From JAKFWF01 sp031367505 (GTDB lineage Bacteria > Pseudomonadota > Alphaproteobacteria > Rhizobiales > Hyphomicrobiaceae), in assembly GCA_031367505.1 (NCBI GenBank), contig JANLPY010000627.1, positions 23,781-87,780 on the forward strand: 64,000 nucleotides of DNA, written 5' to 3'. The stretch's first letter is position 1, and the number at the start of each line of letters is the position of its first letter. Made by a program: the position numbers and the translations under genes. Of this stretch, positions 17,421 through 25,559 are shown piece after piece. The notes under the pieces are model-generated. The model made no database searches and was not told the DNA's origin. It was given only the letters and a program-made list of their open reading frames with translations.

Positions 17421-17632
17421 CGAAACGCCTCCATCAACTTCATCGTTGCCGCACCCAATGTATCAGGTGCGCGAATACCACGCTTGTTGTTATCGGTGAC
17501 ACCGGCCCACAGTCCCATGCGCTAAACCGACGTGATATCGCAGTGAGCCAACCATGGCGTGCGACAGCCGAATTGACGTGATGGGCCAAGAGCTGCCGAA
17601 ATTCGATCAAAAATTCGAGCCCAACAACAGAT

Positions 17633-18066
17633 GTAGAGATCGCTCCACGTTCCACTTTGGTTCGGCTGACAGCAAGGCTACGTAGAAAGACCTAACAAAT
17701 GCACGCGCGTTGTCCGTTTCCAGTGGGGCGGACGACAGCCGCTCTGGGTCAGTAGCAGCTGTTAGAATGGCGGCTGCGCTTCCTCCCGGGTGATTGGGTG
17801 ACGGGCAGGCCTGATAGATGCCCGCGCCCCGATAAAATGCAATCGTGGCGGCAAGACCCTCCTCGAAGGACGTGACATTACCTCCGAAGCGATTTGAGTA
17901 TTTCGAAGCGTCGACCAGGTAGGACCTTCTTCGAGGTCGCTGCCGCGCACGACGGTCCAAAGTGTCTTGCTGGCAAACACCCTGCGGCAAGCTTCGACCT
18001 GATCGTTAAGATCAGCAACGCGTTGCGGCGAGCGATCGGCCAGGATGACGCGAGTTTCCAATAGAC
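17633..18066 (-). pseudogene. Fused remnants of SDR/epimerase and SnoaL-like genes
   Basis: Short stretches of coding-like sequence in changing frames, read on the minus strand. TRVILADRSPQRVADL and WTVVRGSDLEEG (about 18066-17927) resemble an NmrA-type NAD(P)-binding protein. In another frame SKYSNRFGGNVTSFEEGLAA (about 17921-17814) resembles the end of a sugar-nucleotide epimerase. DNARAFVRSFYVALLSAEP (about 17720-17640) resembles a SnoaL-like start. None is long enough to be functional. The boundaries are approximate and identification is from pattern memory only. Confidence 0.35.
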
Positions 18067-18525
18067 TGCACATCCGACGTGAGTGAACAACGATGCAACA
18101 GCCAGGAAGTAGTATGGGGCGAAAAACCATTGCCAAGGGGGCACGTGAAAACCCGCTGCAGCATAGCGAAAATTAGTATCAAGGCCGAGTATCGCCCGCC
18201 CGTATATAATCGCACCGACATGGATGAGCAGGAACAGAGCAAGATAGAGGCCGGAAAACGCCTGCAGCCAAGAAACAAATCCTCGTCGCTGCTTCCAACC
18301 CCGGATGACAAGCGTAATGCCACTTGCAATCTGAAACCCGATCGCGCTCAAAAGGGCGAATTCGATCAGGTAAATTCTGTACACCGAACGGGCAATTCCC
18401 ATGAACGCGATGTGCGCCTCAACGCCCGCCAAACCGGACAAATGATTGGTAATATGCACGCAGAGAAAGGTTGCAATAAAAATCGCGGACAATCGGTGAA
18501 GATTGCGAAGGGTGGAGACGTTCAT
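17878..18525 (-). pseudogene. Four-helix membrane protein with foreign C-terminus
   Basis: From ATG 18525 the frame begins MNVSTLRNLHRLSAIFIATF and has four or more hydrophobic segments with His residues (LCVHITNHLSG, LFLLIHVGAIIYG, LFTHVGCAVYW). This resembles small heme-binding membrane subunits, but no definite family is recognised. After about 18065 the hydrophobic pattern ends. The remaining 60 codons are the wrong frame of an NmrA-like remnant, so the native C-terminus appears lost by a deletion fusion. A frame extension upstream to 18567 is less likely. It may be non-functional. Confidence 0.45.
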
Positions 18526-19071
18526 TCTGCTGCCTTCAACAACGGCGCGTGTCGACGCCCGAAGCACCGGAAGTTCAGCGGGTGCGAGGCCGTGCCTGAA
18601 CAGTGGTTCCGGATGAGGAAATTGCCCACCGGGAAAGTGGCTATCGAGGAGCGGACTACCGTCGCCGGAGACTTTCGCCCTGCCCGATGCTAAGATGCCG
18701 GTCGGCCGCGTGACTTTCCGCAGCTGAGACCACAGCGTCGATGTTCGTCAACCGTTCCCTGACCGGTGGCTTTCGGAGGTGAAGGGCGAATGGCGGCGGC
18801 GACGACCAATCGGCGGTCGTGACCCGAAGGCGACTCTGCGGCGGTGCGCAACACCCATGTTGCACGAAGTGATTTGGTTCCGCGCCTGCATCAACGCATA
18901 ATTGCTCAGCAGGCGCGGTTTACCGACCGCAATGTCGATATCCTTCAACAGAATTGCAGAGTATGGCAATCTGCAAGTCCGTACGAATGTGCACGTAAGA
19001 AGATCGCTAAAGTAGTTGGAACTATGATGCGTGTTGTGCGTTGTGTGTCAGGGAGCAGCTGTGAGTCTTTC
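18526..19071. other. Non-coding stretch before the Crp/Fnr gene
   Basis: About 545 bases with no frame that looks like a real protein. The frame that reaches the Crp/Fnr gene is open back to 18844, but its product there (ARFTDRNVDILQQNCRV and so on) has no domain features. The part near 18950-19071 is less GC-rich and probably carries the regulator's promoter. The rest is likely decayed sequence like its left flank. Confidence 0.5.
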
Positions 19072-19806
19072 ATGCTGCAGTCATCATTTCAAAACTCCAT
19101 CTTATCAAGGATGTCTCGCGCTGACTTCGCCTGCCTAAGACCGAATCTCACACTTGTTCGACTTCCCCGACGCGAGCGTTTAGAGTTGTCTAACCGCTCG
19201 TTTAAATTCGTCACCTTCCCAGAAGACGGCATCATCTCAGTCGTGACCCACGCCGCTGGTGACCACAACGTTGAAGTTGGGCTGATTGGACGAGAAGGTA
19301 TGACGGGAATGCCTCTTGTCATGGGGGCAGATAGGTCACCCAATGACACGTCTGTGCAAGTTGCAGTCAGCGGCTGGCGCATCAGCGTTGAGGATTTTCG
19401 CCTACAACTGCGGGTCAATCCTTCACTGGCTGCCATGTGCCATTTGTTCACACAGGTGTTCTTCGTCCAGGTGGCGAGTACGGCTTTGGCGAATGGGAGA
19501 GCGACAATAGGTCAACGATTGGCGCGTTCCCTTCTCATGTTGCTCGACAGGGTCGACGACGCCAAAGTCCCAATCACACACGAGTTTCTAGCCCTGATGC
19601 TGGGGGTTCGCCGCTCAGGGGTCACGACGGCGTTGGGTGCGCTGGAGGCGCGTCACGTGATCTCCCTCTCACGGGGCAAGATTGTTGTCCTGAAGCGGTC
19701 AGCGCTAGTGCTTCAGTCGGAGAGTTTTTACGGTTCCCCAGAGCTAGAATACAGGAGGCTGTTTGGGGTGCCGACGGATCCATTTGTTGTGGCAGAGGCG
19801 CTGTGA
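19072..19806 (+). CDS. Crp/Fnr-family transcriptional regulator
   Basis: A 244-residue regulator: an N-terminal cyclic-nucleotide-binding-like beta-roll and a C-terminal winged helix. The first domain reads FVTFPEDGIISVVTHAAGDH and VEVGLIGREGMTGMPLVMGA, the form seen in rhizobial Crp/Fnr proteins without Fe-S cysteines. The helix-turn-helix is ITHEFLALMLGVRRSGVTTA. No CxxC cluster is present, so it is not an oxygen-sensing FNR; the ligand is unknown. I favour ATG 19072, which gives the usual family start (SILSRMSRADFACLRPNL); 19024 and 19027 are alternatives. It stands alone in a decayed area, and its targets are unknown. Confidence 0.85.
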   Translation: MLQSSFQNSILSRMSRADFACLRPNLTLVRLPRRERLELSNRSFKFVTFPEDGIISVVTHAAGDHNVEVGLIGREGMTGMPLVMGADRSPNDTSVQVAVSGWRISVEDFRLQLRVNPSLAAMCHLFTQVFFVQVASTALANGRATIGQRLARSLLMLLDRVDDAKVPITHEFLALMLGVRRSGVTTALGALEARHVISLSRGKIVVLKRSALVLQSESFYGSPELEYRRLFGVPTDPFVVAEAL

Positions 19807-19961
19807 GGGTCCTGGCAGCTGCGGAGCGGCAACGATTCACCACTCAATTGTTGTGGTGAATCGGAGTTATGGCCGGAAGTAGGTGACGGCGGGAATCGGG
19901 AAGGCGGCATTTCGTGGGGTTACTTGACGACCTCTCTTCTCCACCGAAGGAGCGATATGCC

Positions 19962-20078
19962 GTGCCTAACGATAACGTCATCAAACTGAGTCTGCCAGGA
20001 ACATTCGAGGATCAACTCACCGAGGTTTTGCGCAGTGGAGCGCAGACGCTGCTGGCCAAGGCCGTCGAACGGTGGGGT
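19962..20078 (+). mobile_element. IS256-family transposase, N-terminal scrap
   Basis: From GTG 19962, which follows AAGGAG, the product reads NDNVIKLSLPGTFEDQLTEV, then LRSGAQTLLAKAVE. This is the characteristic N-terminus of IS256-type transposases (usual form: NVI-L-PG-F-D-LTEVLR-GA-LLAQAVE). After AVE at about 20070 the sequence departs and stops at 20171. The DDE catalytic domain and terminal repeats are absent, so this is a dead remnant. Confidence 0.6.
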
Positions 20079-20391
20079 GGGGGTGTGCTCGTGATTTCGA
20101 GCGGACTGTGCATCGCTGAATGTGTTGCGCTTCTGTTTGTGCGAACGACCAAAGCGCCCGCGATATCTTGATGGCAAAAGGTCTGCGTTGAATTCCTTCG
20201 CTTCCAGCAATCAACTCGGCGTGCCGGTCATGACGTTCGCCAAGGCCGCATCATGCGCGACAGGCGCGCTTAGCAATCTTGACGCGACGGTCTCATTGCG
20301 CACTGCCCGTATAGGTGGATGATCTGTGTAGGTAACTTGGGCATATCATGGGCGCGATGTTCTTCTTGAAGCGCCAACCCATTGAAAAAAT

Positions 20392-20468
20392 TGGTCGGAG
20401 CGGGGAGATTCGAACTCCCGACCCCTTGCTCCCGAAGCAAGTGCGCTACCAGGCTGCGCTACGCTCCG
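20392..20468 (-). tRNA. tRNA-Pro (anticodon CGG)
   Basis: Reading the minus strand: acceptor stem CGGAGCG pairs with CGCTCCG. The D-arm is GCGCAGCCTGGTAGCGC. The anticodon arm is CTTGC-TTCGGGA-GCAAG, giving anticodon CGG for CCG codons. The T-arm is GTCGGGAGTTCGAATCTCCC with the invariant TTCGAAT, and CCA is encoded at the 3' end (20392-20394). Length is 77, normal for this tRNA. A T-run follows the CCA on the transcribed strand and may terminate transcription. The 3' end faces the decayed region at lower coordinates. Confidence 0.97.
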
Positions 20469-20833
20469 CCCGACCAACCGACGGCGCAGTTACGTGCACA
20501 ATCGAACGCGGGCTCGGCGAATGGCCGGCCCGGTTTCGCGCTTATAGACGGCACAAGCCCGGCCCGCAAGGCGGTTTATGCCGCTCCAGAGCATCAAATT
20601 GGGCGGGCTGGCTGCACCCTTGCCATCCTGGAATATCAGCAAGCGCGGGTTGCGTACTTTTGCTGACTTGACGGTCTTGCGGAGAACCGTGCACAGAACC
20701 CTTTAATGGCGCGGCGGTGGGGGCTTGCGTGAGAGCAATCGGGCCGCATCGGCGGCCGATAACCGGCGGTGATGCCTTGCACGACATGATGCCGAAGATG
20801 CCGGATGCCAAAATCCAAGTTTCTGGCCAGGCC
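20469..20833. other. Intergenic between tRNA-Pro and the RuBisCO-like gene
   Basis: About 365 bases without a supportable gene. It should hold the promoter of the tRNA and that of the RuBisCO-like gene. The downstream gene's frame is open back to 20717, but that extension has no family similarity. Confidence 0.5.
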
Positions 20834-21937
20834 ATGTCGCCGGACCGGATCTTGGTGACCTACGGCGTCCGCAGCTCGGCGAACCTCATCGAGCGACGTG
20901 CCCACGCCATCGCGCTCGAACAGAGCGTGGAACTCCCGCTTGACGTCATTGACGACGATCGCATCGTGCAGGAAATCGTCGGCCAGGTTGCCGGCATTGT
21001 TGCTGTTGGGGACGATCTGTTTGACGTGCAAATTGCACTTGCAGCGCAGACCATGCCACCCGAACCCGGCCAACTGCTCAACATGTTGTTCGGCAATACG
21101 TCGCTGTTGGGCGATGTAACGCTGCAAGACGTCGCGTTTCCTCCTCAGTATGCAGCGTCCTTCGGCGGCCCAACCGTGGGTATCGATGGCATCCGGCAAC
21201 GGGCCGGTGCGCATGGACGAGCCCTGACCGCGACTGCGCTCAAGCCACAGGGGCTGCCGCCGGCTGAGCTGGCGAAGCTCGCGCATGCGACGGCACTCGG
21301 CGGCATCGACATCGTCAAGGACGATCACGGGCTCGCCGACCAAGCGTACAGTCCGTTCGCGGGCCGGGTTGCCGCCTGCGCCAAAGCTGTTGCCGTTGCG
21401 AACGCTTCGACCGGCGGCCGGACGGCGTATGCTCCGAGCCTATCTGGCTCGCTCGACCAATTGCGCGAGCAGATCCGTATCGTGCGCGAAGCAGGCCTTC
21501 AGGCTGTGTTGATTGCGCCGATGGTGGTGGGATTGCCAGCGTTTCATGCGATCGCGAAAGAGGCGGCGGACATAGCATTTTTGGCGCATCCCTCGCTCGC
21601 AGGCGCCAGTCGTATCGCGCCGCCGTTGTTGCTGGCCAAGATATTTCGAATGCTCGGTGCGGACGCGACGATCTTTCCAAACTACGGCGGCAGGTTTTCG
21701 TATTCTGCGCCGGTATGCATGGATATTGCGAAAGCAGCGAGCGCACCTTGGGCCGGATTGAAGCGTTGCTTGCCAGCCCCAGCCGGCGGTATGAGCCTCG
21801 ATCGGGTGTCCGAGATGCTCGATGTTTACGGTCGCGATTGTGTGCTGCTGATCGGTGGTAGCTTGCTTAGCCAGCGCGCCAACATCACACAAGCAACACA
21901 AGCGTTTGTTGGGAAGGTCGCGCGTCATGACCAGTAA
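20834..21937 (+). CDS. RuBisCO-like protein (form IV)
   Basis: A 367-residue RuBisCO-superfamily protein. The N-terminal domain reads RILVTYGVRSSANLIERRAH and IALEQSVELP. The barrel contains ATALKPQGLP (Lys137, equivalent to RuBisCO Lys175) and GGIDIVKDDHGLADQ, where Lys162 and Asp164 match the carbamylated Lys201 and Asp203 but His165 replaces Glu204. This makes it a form IV protein, not a CO2-fixing enzyme. Known form IV roles include methionine-salvage enolase and apionate-pathway decarboxylase/hydrolase; which applies is unknown. ATG 20834 is preferred on family grounds; in-frame ATGs at 20786-20801 are possible. It overlaps the cupin gene by 11 bases and faces a TRAP transporter, suggesting a sugar-acid catabolic role. 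Confidence 0.87.
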   Translation: MSPDRILVTYGVRSSANLIERRAHAIALEQSVELPLDVIDDDRIVQEIVGQVAGIVAVGDDLFDVQIALAAQTMPPEPGQLLNMLFGNTSLLGDVTLQDVAFPPQYAASFGGPTVGIDGIRQRAGAHGRALTATALKPQGLPPAELAKLAHATALGGIDIVKDDHGLADQAYSPFAGRVAACAKAVAVANASTGGRTAYAPSLSGSLDQLREQIRIVREAGLQAVLIAPMVVGLPAFHAIAKEAADIAFLAHPSLAGASRIAPPLLLAKIFRMLGADATIFPNYGGRFSYSAPVCMDIAKAASAPWAGLKRCLPAPAGGMSLDRVSEMLDVYGRDCVLLIGGSLLSQRANITQATQAFVGKVARHDQ

Positions 21938-22400
21938 CGACAATCAACCACCGTCGGATCCGGTTGTTCGTGTCGCCACGGCGCCGGGACGCTGGGAGGG
22001 AACGGGCCTTCACGCCTACAAGGCCGAAGGTGCAGCACCGTTCCGCGACGTCACCCGGCAAGTGCTATTTTCCGATCCGGCAATGGCGGCCGAGTGGCGC
22101 TATTTCGAAGTCGGCCCCGACGGGCATACAACCTTGGAGCGGCACGAGCATGTGCACGCGGTGATGGTTCATCGTGGACGCGGCCAATGCCTCGTTGGCT
22201 CGGAAGTCCGCGAAATCTCCGCCGGCGATCTGGTGTTCATTCCGGCGATGACGTGGCATCAGTTTCGCGCGCCAGCCGACCAGCCGCTGGGTTTCCTGTG
22301 TCTCGTCAACGCCGATCGTGACAGGCCGCAGTTGCCGGGCCCGGGCGACATCGCGGAGCTGTCGCGAAGTGCGAGCGTTGCCGCGTTCATGCGCACCTAG
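21927..22400 (+). CDS. Cupin-domain protein
   Basis: A 157-residue single-cupin protein. Cupin motif 1 reads GPDGHTTLERHEHVHAVMVH, with the His and Glu ligands of a bound metal. Motif 2 is GDLVFIPAMTWHQFRA, with the last His ligand. It overlaps the RuBisCO-like gene by 11 bases (ATG 21927 inside its end), so the two are translated together and probably act in one pathway. Single cupins next to sugar-acid enzymes are often isomerases or sensors, but the function here is unassigned. The 3' end overlaps the convergent dctM gene by four bases. Confidence 0.85.
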   Translation: MTSNDNQPPSDPVVRVATAPGRWEGTGLHAYKAEGAAPFRDVTRQVLFSDPAMAAEWRYFEVGPDGHTTLERHEHVHAVMVHRGRGQCLVGSEVREISAGDLVFIPAMTWHQFRAPADQPLGFLCLVNADRDRPQLPGPGDIAELSRSASVAAFMRT

Positions 22401-23839
22401 GCCAGTAACCGCACCATCCACAGTGCCAAGCCGGGCACCGCAACGACCAATCCCAATCGAATGATATCGGCGACAATGAAGGGGAGCACGCCGCGATAGG
22501 TTTCCGAGATCGGAATGCCTTTGGCGAGCGCGCTGATGACGAATACGTTGAGGCCGATCGGCGGGCAAGTGAGGCCGATCCCGACCACGATCAATACCAG
22601 GATGCCGAACCAGATCGCGACTTCGTCGGGCGACATGCCGAAGTCGAGTGCTTGGATGATCGGGAAGAATACCGGCAGCGTCAGCAGCATCATGGCGAGT
22701 TCATCCATCACTGCGCCCAACAGGATGTAAAAACCAAGCATGGTGATCAATATGACATAAGGGGAGTAACCAGAGGCGCCAACGAATTCGGCGGCAACCG
22801 TCGGTAAGTGGGATAACGCGAGGAAGGCGCCGAACACCTCAGAGCCGAGCAGGATCAGGAATATCATGCCCGACGTTTCAGCGGTTTGCTTCAGGGCGTC
22901 GATGATGCCTTGGAGGTCGAGTGTGCGATGGGCCAGGCCGATCAACAGCATCGCGATCGCGCCGACGGCCGCCCCTTCGGTGGGAGTAAATACACCGCCG
23001 TAAATCCCGCCGACGACCACGATGGCGACAAGGATCGCCGGCATGATCGTGGTATCGATGATCGCGAACAGAAGGGCCAGGATTGCGAACATCGCGGCGA
23101 TATCCCAGCTCAATGCACCGCGCGAAATCTGAATCGCGATGGCCGCAAGCGCCAAACCGGACACCACCTTCGGCCACCACGGCTTTGCCGCGGGTTCGAT
23201 CTCGATCAGCTCGCTGAGCGGGGCCAATTCCGGATTGCGCCGCACGACGATCGCGATCGTGATGCAGTAGAACAGCGCCGCCAGCAGCCCGGGAATGAGT
23301 GCCGCCTGGAATAGCTTGGCGATGTTCTGCTCGGTCGTGATGGCATAGACGACAAGGATGACCGATGGCGGAATGAGGATGCCCAGCGTACCACCGACCG
23401 CGATCACGCCCGTCGCGAACCCGCCGTCGTACTTGTACTTTTTCAGCTCAGGCAACGCGGCGCGCCCGAAGGTGGCGGTGGTCGCGACCGATGATCCGCA
23501 AATCGCGCCGAACGCCGTGCAAGCGCCGATCACCGACATCGCGAGCCCGCCGCGATATCGGCCAAGCGACCTTTCGGCGGCCTTGAACAGCGACTGCGCG
23601 ATGCCGGCTCGTTCGGCCAGGGCGCCCATCAAGATAAAGAGCGGGATGACCGACAACGTGTAGTTGGCGAACTGATGGTACGTGTTGGTTTTCATATACG
23701 AGAAAAAATGGCCGAAGCCGGATAGGTAAGAATATCCAGCAGCGCCGACCAGCATCATCGAGAGCGCAATCGGAGCGCGCGCCGCGATCAGCAACAGCAT
23801 GGCCAGGAAACCGGCAATGGCGAGTGTAACGCTGCTCAT
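22397..23839 (-). CDS. dctM: TRAP transporter large permease (DctM)
   Basis: A 480-residue inner-membrane subunit with 12 or more hydrophobic segments, forming the sodium-coupled transport channel of a TRAP system. The start (MSSVTLAIAGFLAMLLLIAA), the ALAERAGIAQSLFKAAERSL region, and GTLGILIPPSVILVVYAITT are typical of DctM. It is longer than the usual 425 or so, with an insertion around residues 230-290. ATG 23839 overlaps the dctQ stop (ATGA). It is the last gene of the P-Q-M operon and convergent with the cupin gene. Confidence 0.93.
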   Translation of the reverse strand: MSSVTLAIAGFLAMLLLIAARAPIALSMMLVGAAGYSYLSGFGHFFSYMKTNTYHQFANYTLSVIPLFILMGALAERAGIAQSLFKAAERSLGRYRGGLAMSVIGACTAFGAICGSSVATTATFGRAALPELKKYKYDGGFATGVIAVGGTLGILIPPSVILVVYAITTEQNIAKLFQAALIPGLLAALFYCITIAIVVRRNPELAPLSELIEIEPAAKPWWPKVVSGLALAAIAIQISRGALSWDIAAMFAILALLFAIIDTTIMPAILVAIVVVGGIYGGVFTPTEGAAVGAIAMLLIGLAHRTLDLQGIIDALKQTAETSGMIFLILLGSEVFGAFLALSHLPTVAAEFVGASGYSPYVILITMLGFYILLGAVMDELAMMLLTLPVFFPIIQALDFGMSPDEVAIWFGILVLIVVGIGLTCPPIGLNVFVISALAKGIPISETYRGVLPFIVADIIRLGLVVAVPGLALWMVRLLA

Positions 23840-24354
23840 GTGCGGCCTCGGATCAGCCGCCATGCGGTGACTAGAATGGTGATGCTGAGCAGGATGCAAA
23901 GCGCAGCGCATACCGCAATGACGGGCCAGACCAACAGCTGCAACTGCATCGTCGTCTCGCGGCTTTTGAAGGCTTCCGCCGTGCCAACCACAAGGCCGGT
24001 CGCGCAAAAAATCATAAAGGCTAAGTAGCAGAGGTCCCAGAACGCATCGATGAAGTTGACCGCTCGTTGGGACAGCCTGCTGGTAAACGTATCGACGATG
24101 ATGTTGCCGCGTCGCGCCTGCGTGTAAGGCAGGTAGGCAAAGATCGCCATCGCCGTTGCCATTTTGACGAACTCGAAATCGCCCTCGATCGGAGCGCCGA
24201 ACAGCCAGCGGCCCAGGACGCTGCATACGACCAACACCGCGACGGCCATGGCGATCAGTCCACCAAGCAGCGCGACGTTGCCGGTCAGCCGCTCGATGAA
24301 CGACGCACGCGGAATGCTGCCGTCAGTGCCGTCGGGCACCGATGTGATGCTCAT
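23836..24354 (-). CDS. dctQ: TRAP transporter small permease (DctQ)
   Basis: A 172-residue four-helix membrane subunit of the TRAP transporter. Family features are SVLGRWLFGAPIEGDFEFVK, the TQARRGNIIVDTFTSRL loop, and two final helices. ATG 24354 gives the normal length; the upstream extension of the frame overlaps dctP and is not used. It lies 53 bases after dctP, with a strong hairpin in the gap, and overlaps dctM by four bases. Confidence 0.92.
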   Translation of the reverse strand: MSITSVPDGTDGSIPRASFIERLTGNVALLGGLIAMAVAVLVVCSVLGRWLFGAPIEGDFEFVKMATAMAIFAYLPYTQARRGNIIVDTFTSRLSQRAVNFIDAFWDLCYLAFMIFCATGLVVGTAEAFKSRETTMQLQLLVWPVIAVCAALCILLSITILVTAWRLIRGRT

Positions 24355-24375
24355 GAATTCCCCCTGGAAGTGAGT

Positions 24376-24400
24376 ACTGGGGAGCCAACGGCGCCCCAGT
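24376..24400 (-). promoter_or_regulatory. Stem-loop between dctP and dctQ
   Basis: An inverted repeat with arms ACTGGGG and CCCCAGT, plus an inner GCC/GGC stem around a 3-base loop, lying directly after the binding-protein stop. No T-run follows. It probably protects the dctP transcript 3' end and lowers expression of the membrane subunits. Confidence 0.5.
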
Positions 24401-24407
24401 GGTCCGG

Positions 24408-25454
24408 TTATGCTTTCTCGTATTTGGCGACGAGCGCGCGCGCGGCTTCGATCAACTTGGCGCCGTCGAGGCCCTTGGCCTTGACCTGCTCGATCCAAGC
24501 CGTGTGTACCGGGGCCGTCGCCTTAATCCACTTGGCCTTCTCTTCTTCGGAAATAGCACCAATGGTATTGCCGCGCTTCTTGACCATGTCGAGCACGCGG
24601 ACCGCTTCGGTGTCCCACATGTTGCCCGCGAGCTTGGCGAATTCCTGGCCGCAATTCTTGTCCATGATGGCTTTTAGATCAGCGGAAAGACCGTCATATT
24701 TCGCCTTGTTCATCGCCAGGAAGAAGCTCGCGGTGTACAGGGTCGGCGAGCCTGGAATGTCAGTGTGGAACTTGACCAATTCCTGAACCTTGACAGCCGG
24801 GACGACTTCCCACGGGACCACCGCGCCATCGATGACTTTTTGCGCAAGGCTCTCGGGTACCTGCGGCACCGGCATGCCGATCGATACCGCGCCCAGCGCC
24901 TTTAGCGCTTCACCGGCAAGTCGCGTCGGATTGCGCAGTTTTAGGCCCTTGAGATCGTCCATCGTGACGATCGGTTTATTGGCATGGATCAAGCCGCCGT
25001 CGTGCGCCCAATAGCTGAGGATTTTGACGTCCTTCACCTCGTCTTTGAGGTAGGTATCGGCGAACTCCTGGGCTGCTTGCGCGTTGACGATGCCGCGCTT
25101 GGAACCGATGAAGGGCAGTTCGAACACTTCCGTCGTCGGGAAGCGGCCGGGCGTGGAGCCAGGCAGGGTCCACACGATGTCAGCGACGCCATCGCGCACC
25201 TGATCGTATAACTGGGGTGGGGTGCCGCCGAGCTGCATCGATGGAAAAATATCGATCTTGAGCTTGCCTTGGCTATCAGCCTCGACCTTTTTGGCCCATG
25301 GCACCAACATCTTGGCATGGCCATTCGAAACCGGCGGCAAGAAGTGATGCAGCTTAAGCGTCACGACCTCTTGGGCGCGGGCGGTGGTAATGATCGCCGG
25401 GCTGGCGAGCGCGGCGCCAGTGCCGGCGAGCATGTTTCTGCGGGTCAATTTCAT
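24408..25454 (-). CDS. dctP: TRAP solute-binding protein (DctP type)
   Basis: A 348-residue periplasmic binding protein of the DctP family, which captures organic acids for the TRAP permeases. It begins MKLTRRNMLAGTGAALASPA, a Tat-like signal with probable cleavage after ARA at residues 25-27. The mature protein has LKLHHFLPPVSNGHAKMLVP and, near residue 150, KGLKLRNPTRLAGEALKALG, which holds the conserved Arg that pairs with the ligand carboxylate. ATG 25454 follows GGAGGG. It lies 106 bases downstream of hmgA in the same direction, so an aromatic or keto acid is a plausible ligand. Confidence 0.93.
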   Translation of the reverse strand: MKLTRRNMLAGTGAALASPAIITTARAQEVVTLKLHHFLPPVSNGHAKMLVPWAKKVEADSQGKLKIDIFPSMQLGGTPPQLYDQVRDGVADIVWTLPGSTPGRFPTTEVFELPFIGSKRGIVNAQAAQEFADTYLKDEVKDVKILSYWAHDGGLIHANKPIVTMDDLKGLKLRNPTRLAGEALKALGAVSIGMPVPQVPESLAQKVIDGAVVPWEVVPAVKVQELVKFHTDIPGSPTLYTASFFLAMNKAKYDGLSADLKAIMDKNCGQEFAKLAGNMWDTEAVRVLDMVKKRGNTIGAISEEEKAKWIKATAPVHTAWIEQVKAKGLDGAKLIEAARALVAKYEKA

Positions 25455-25559
25455 CGTGTGTCCCTCCTTCGTGCATCGTTTTTGTGTTCGTTGGGGGTGG
25501 TTATCGCACGGTTGATCCAGCGCTGTCAGCAGTCATAACTGATGCGTTGACGATCCAAC

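Noticed and set aside
18656..18969. Small frames on the minus strand before the Crp/Fnr gene
   Set aside because: They have Arg/Ser/His-biased composition typical of shifted frames, no start signal, and no domain.
24355..24498. Upstream extension of the dctQ frame
   Set aside because: It runs through the dctP stop and the intergenic hairpin; family members start at MSIT (24354).
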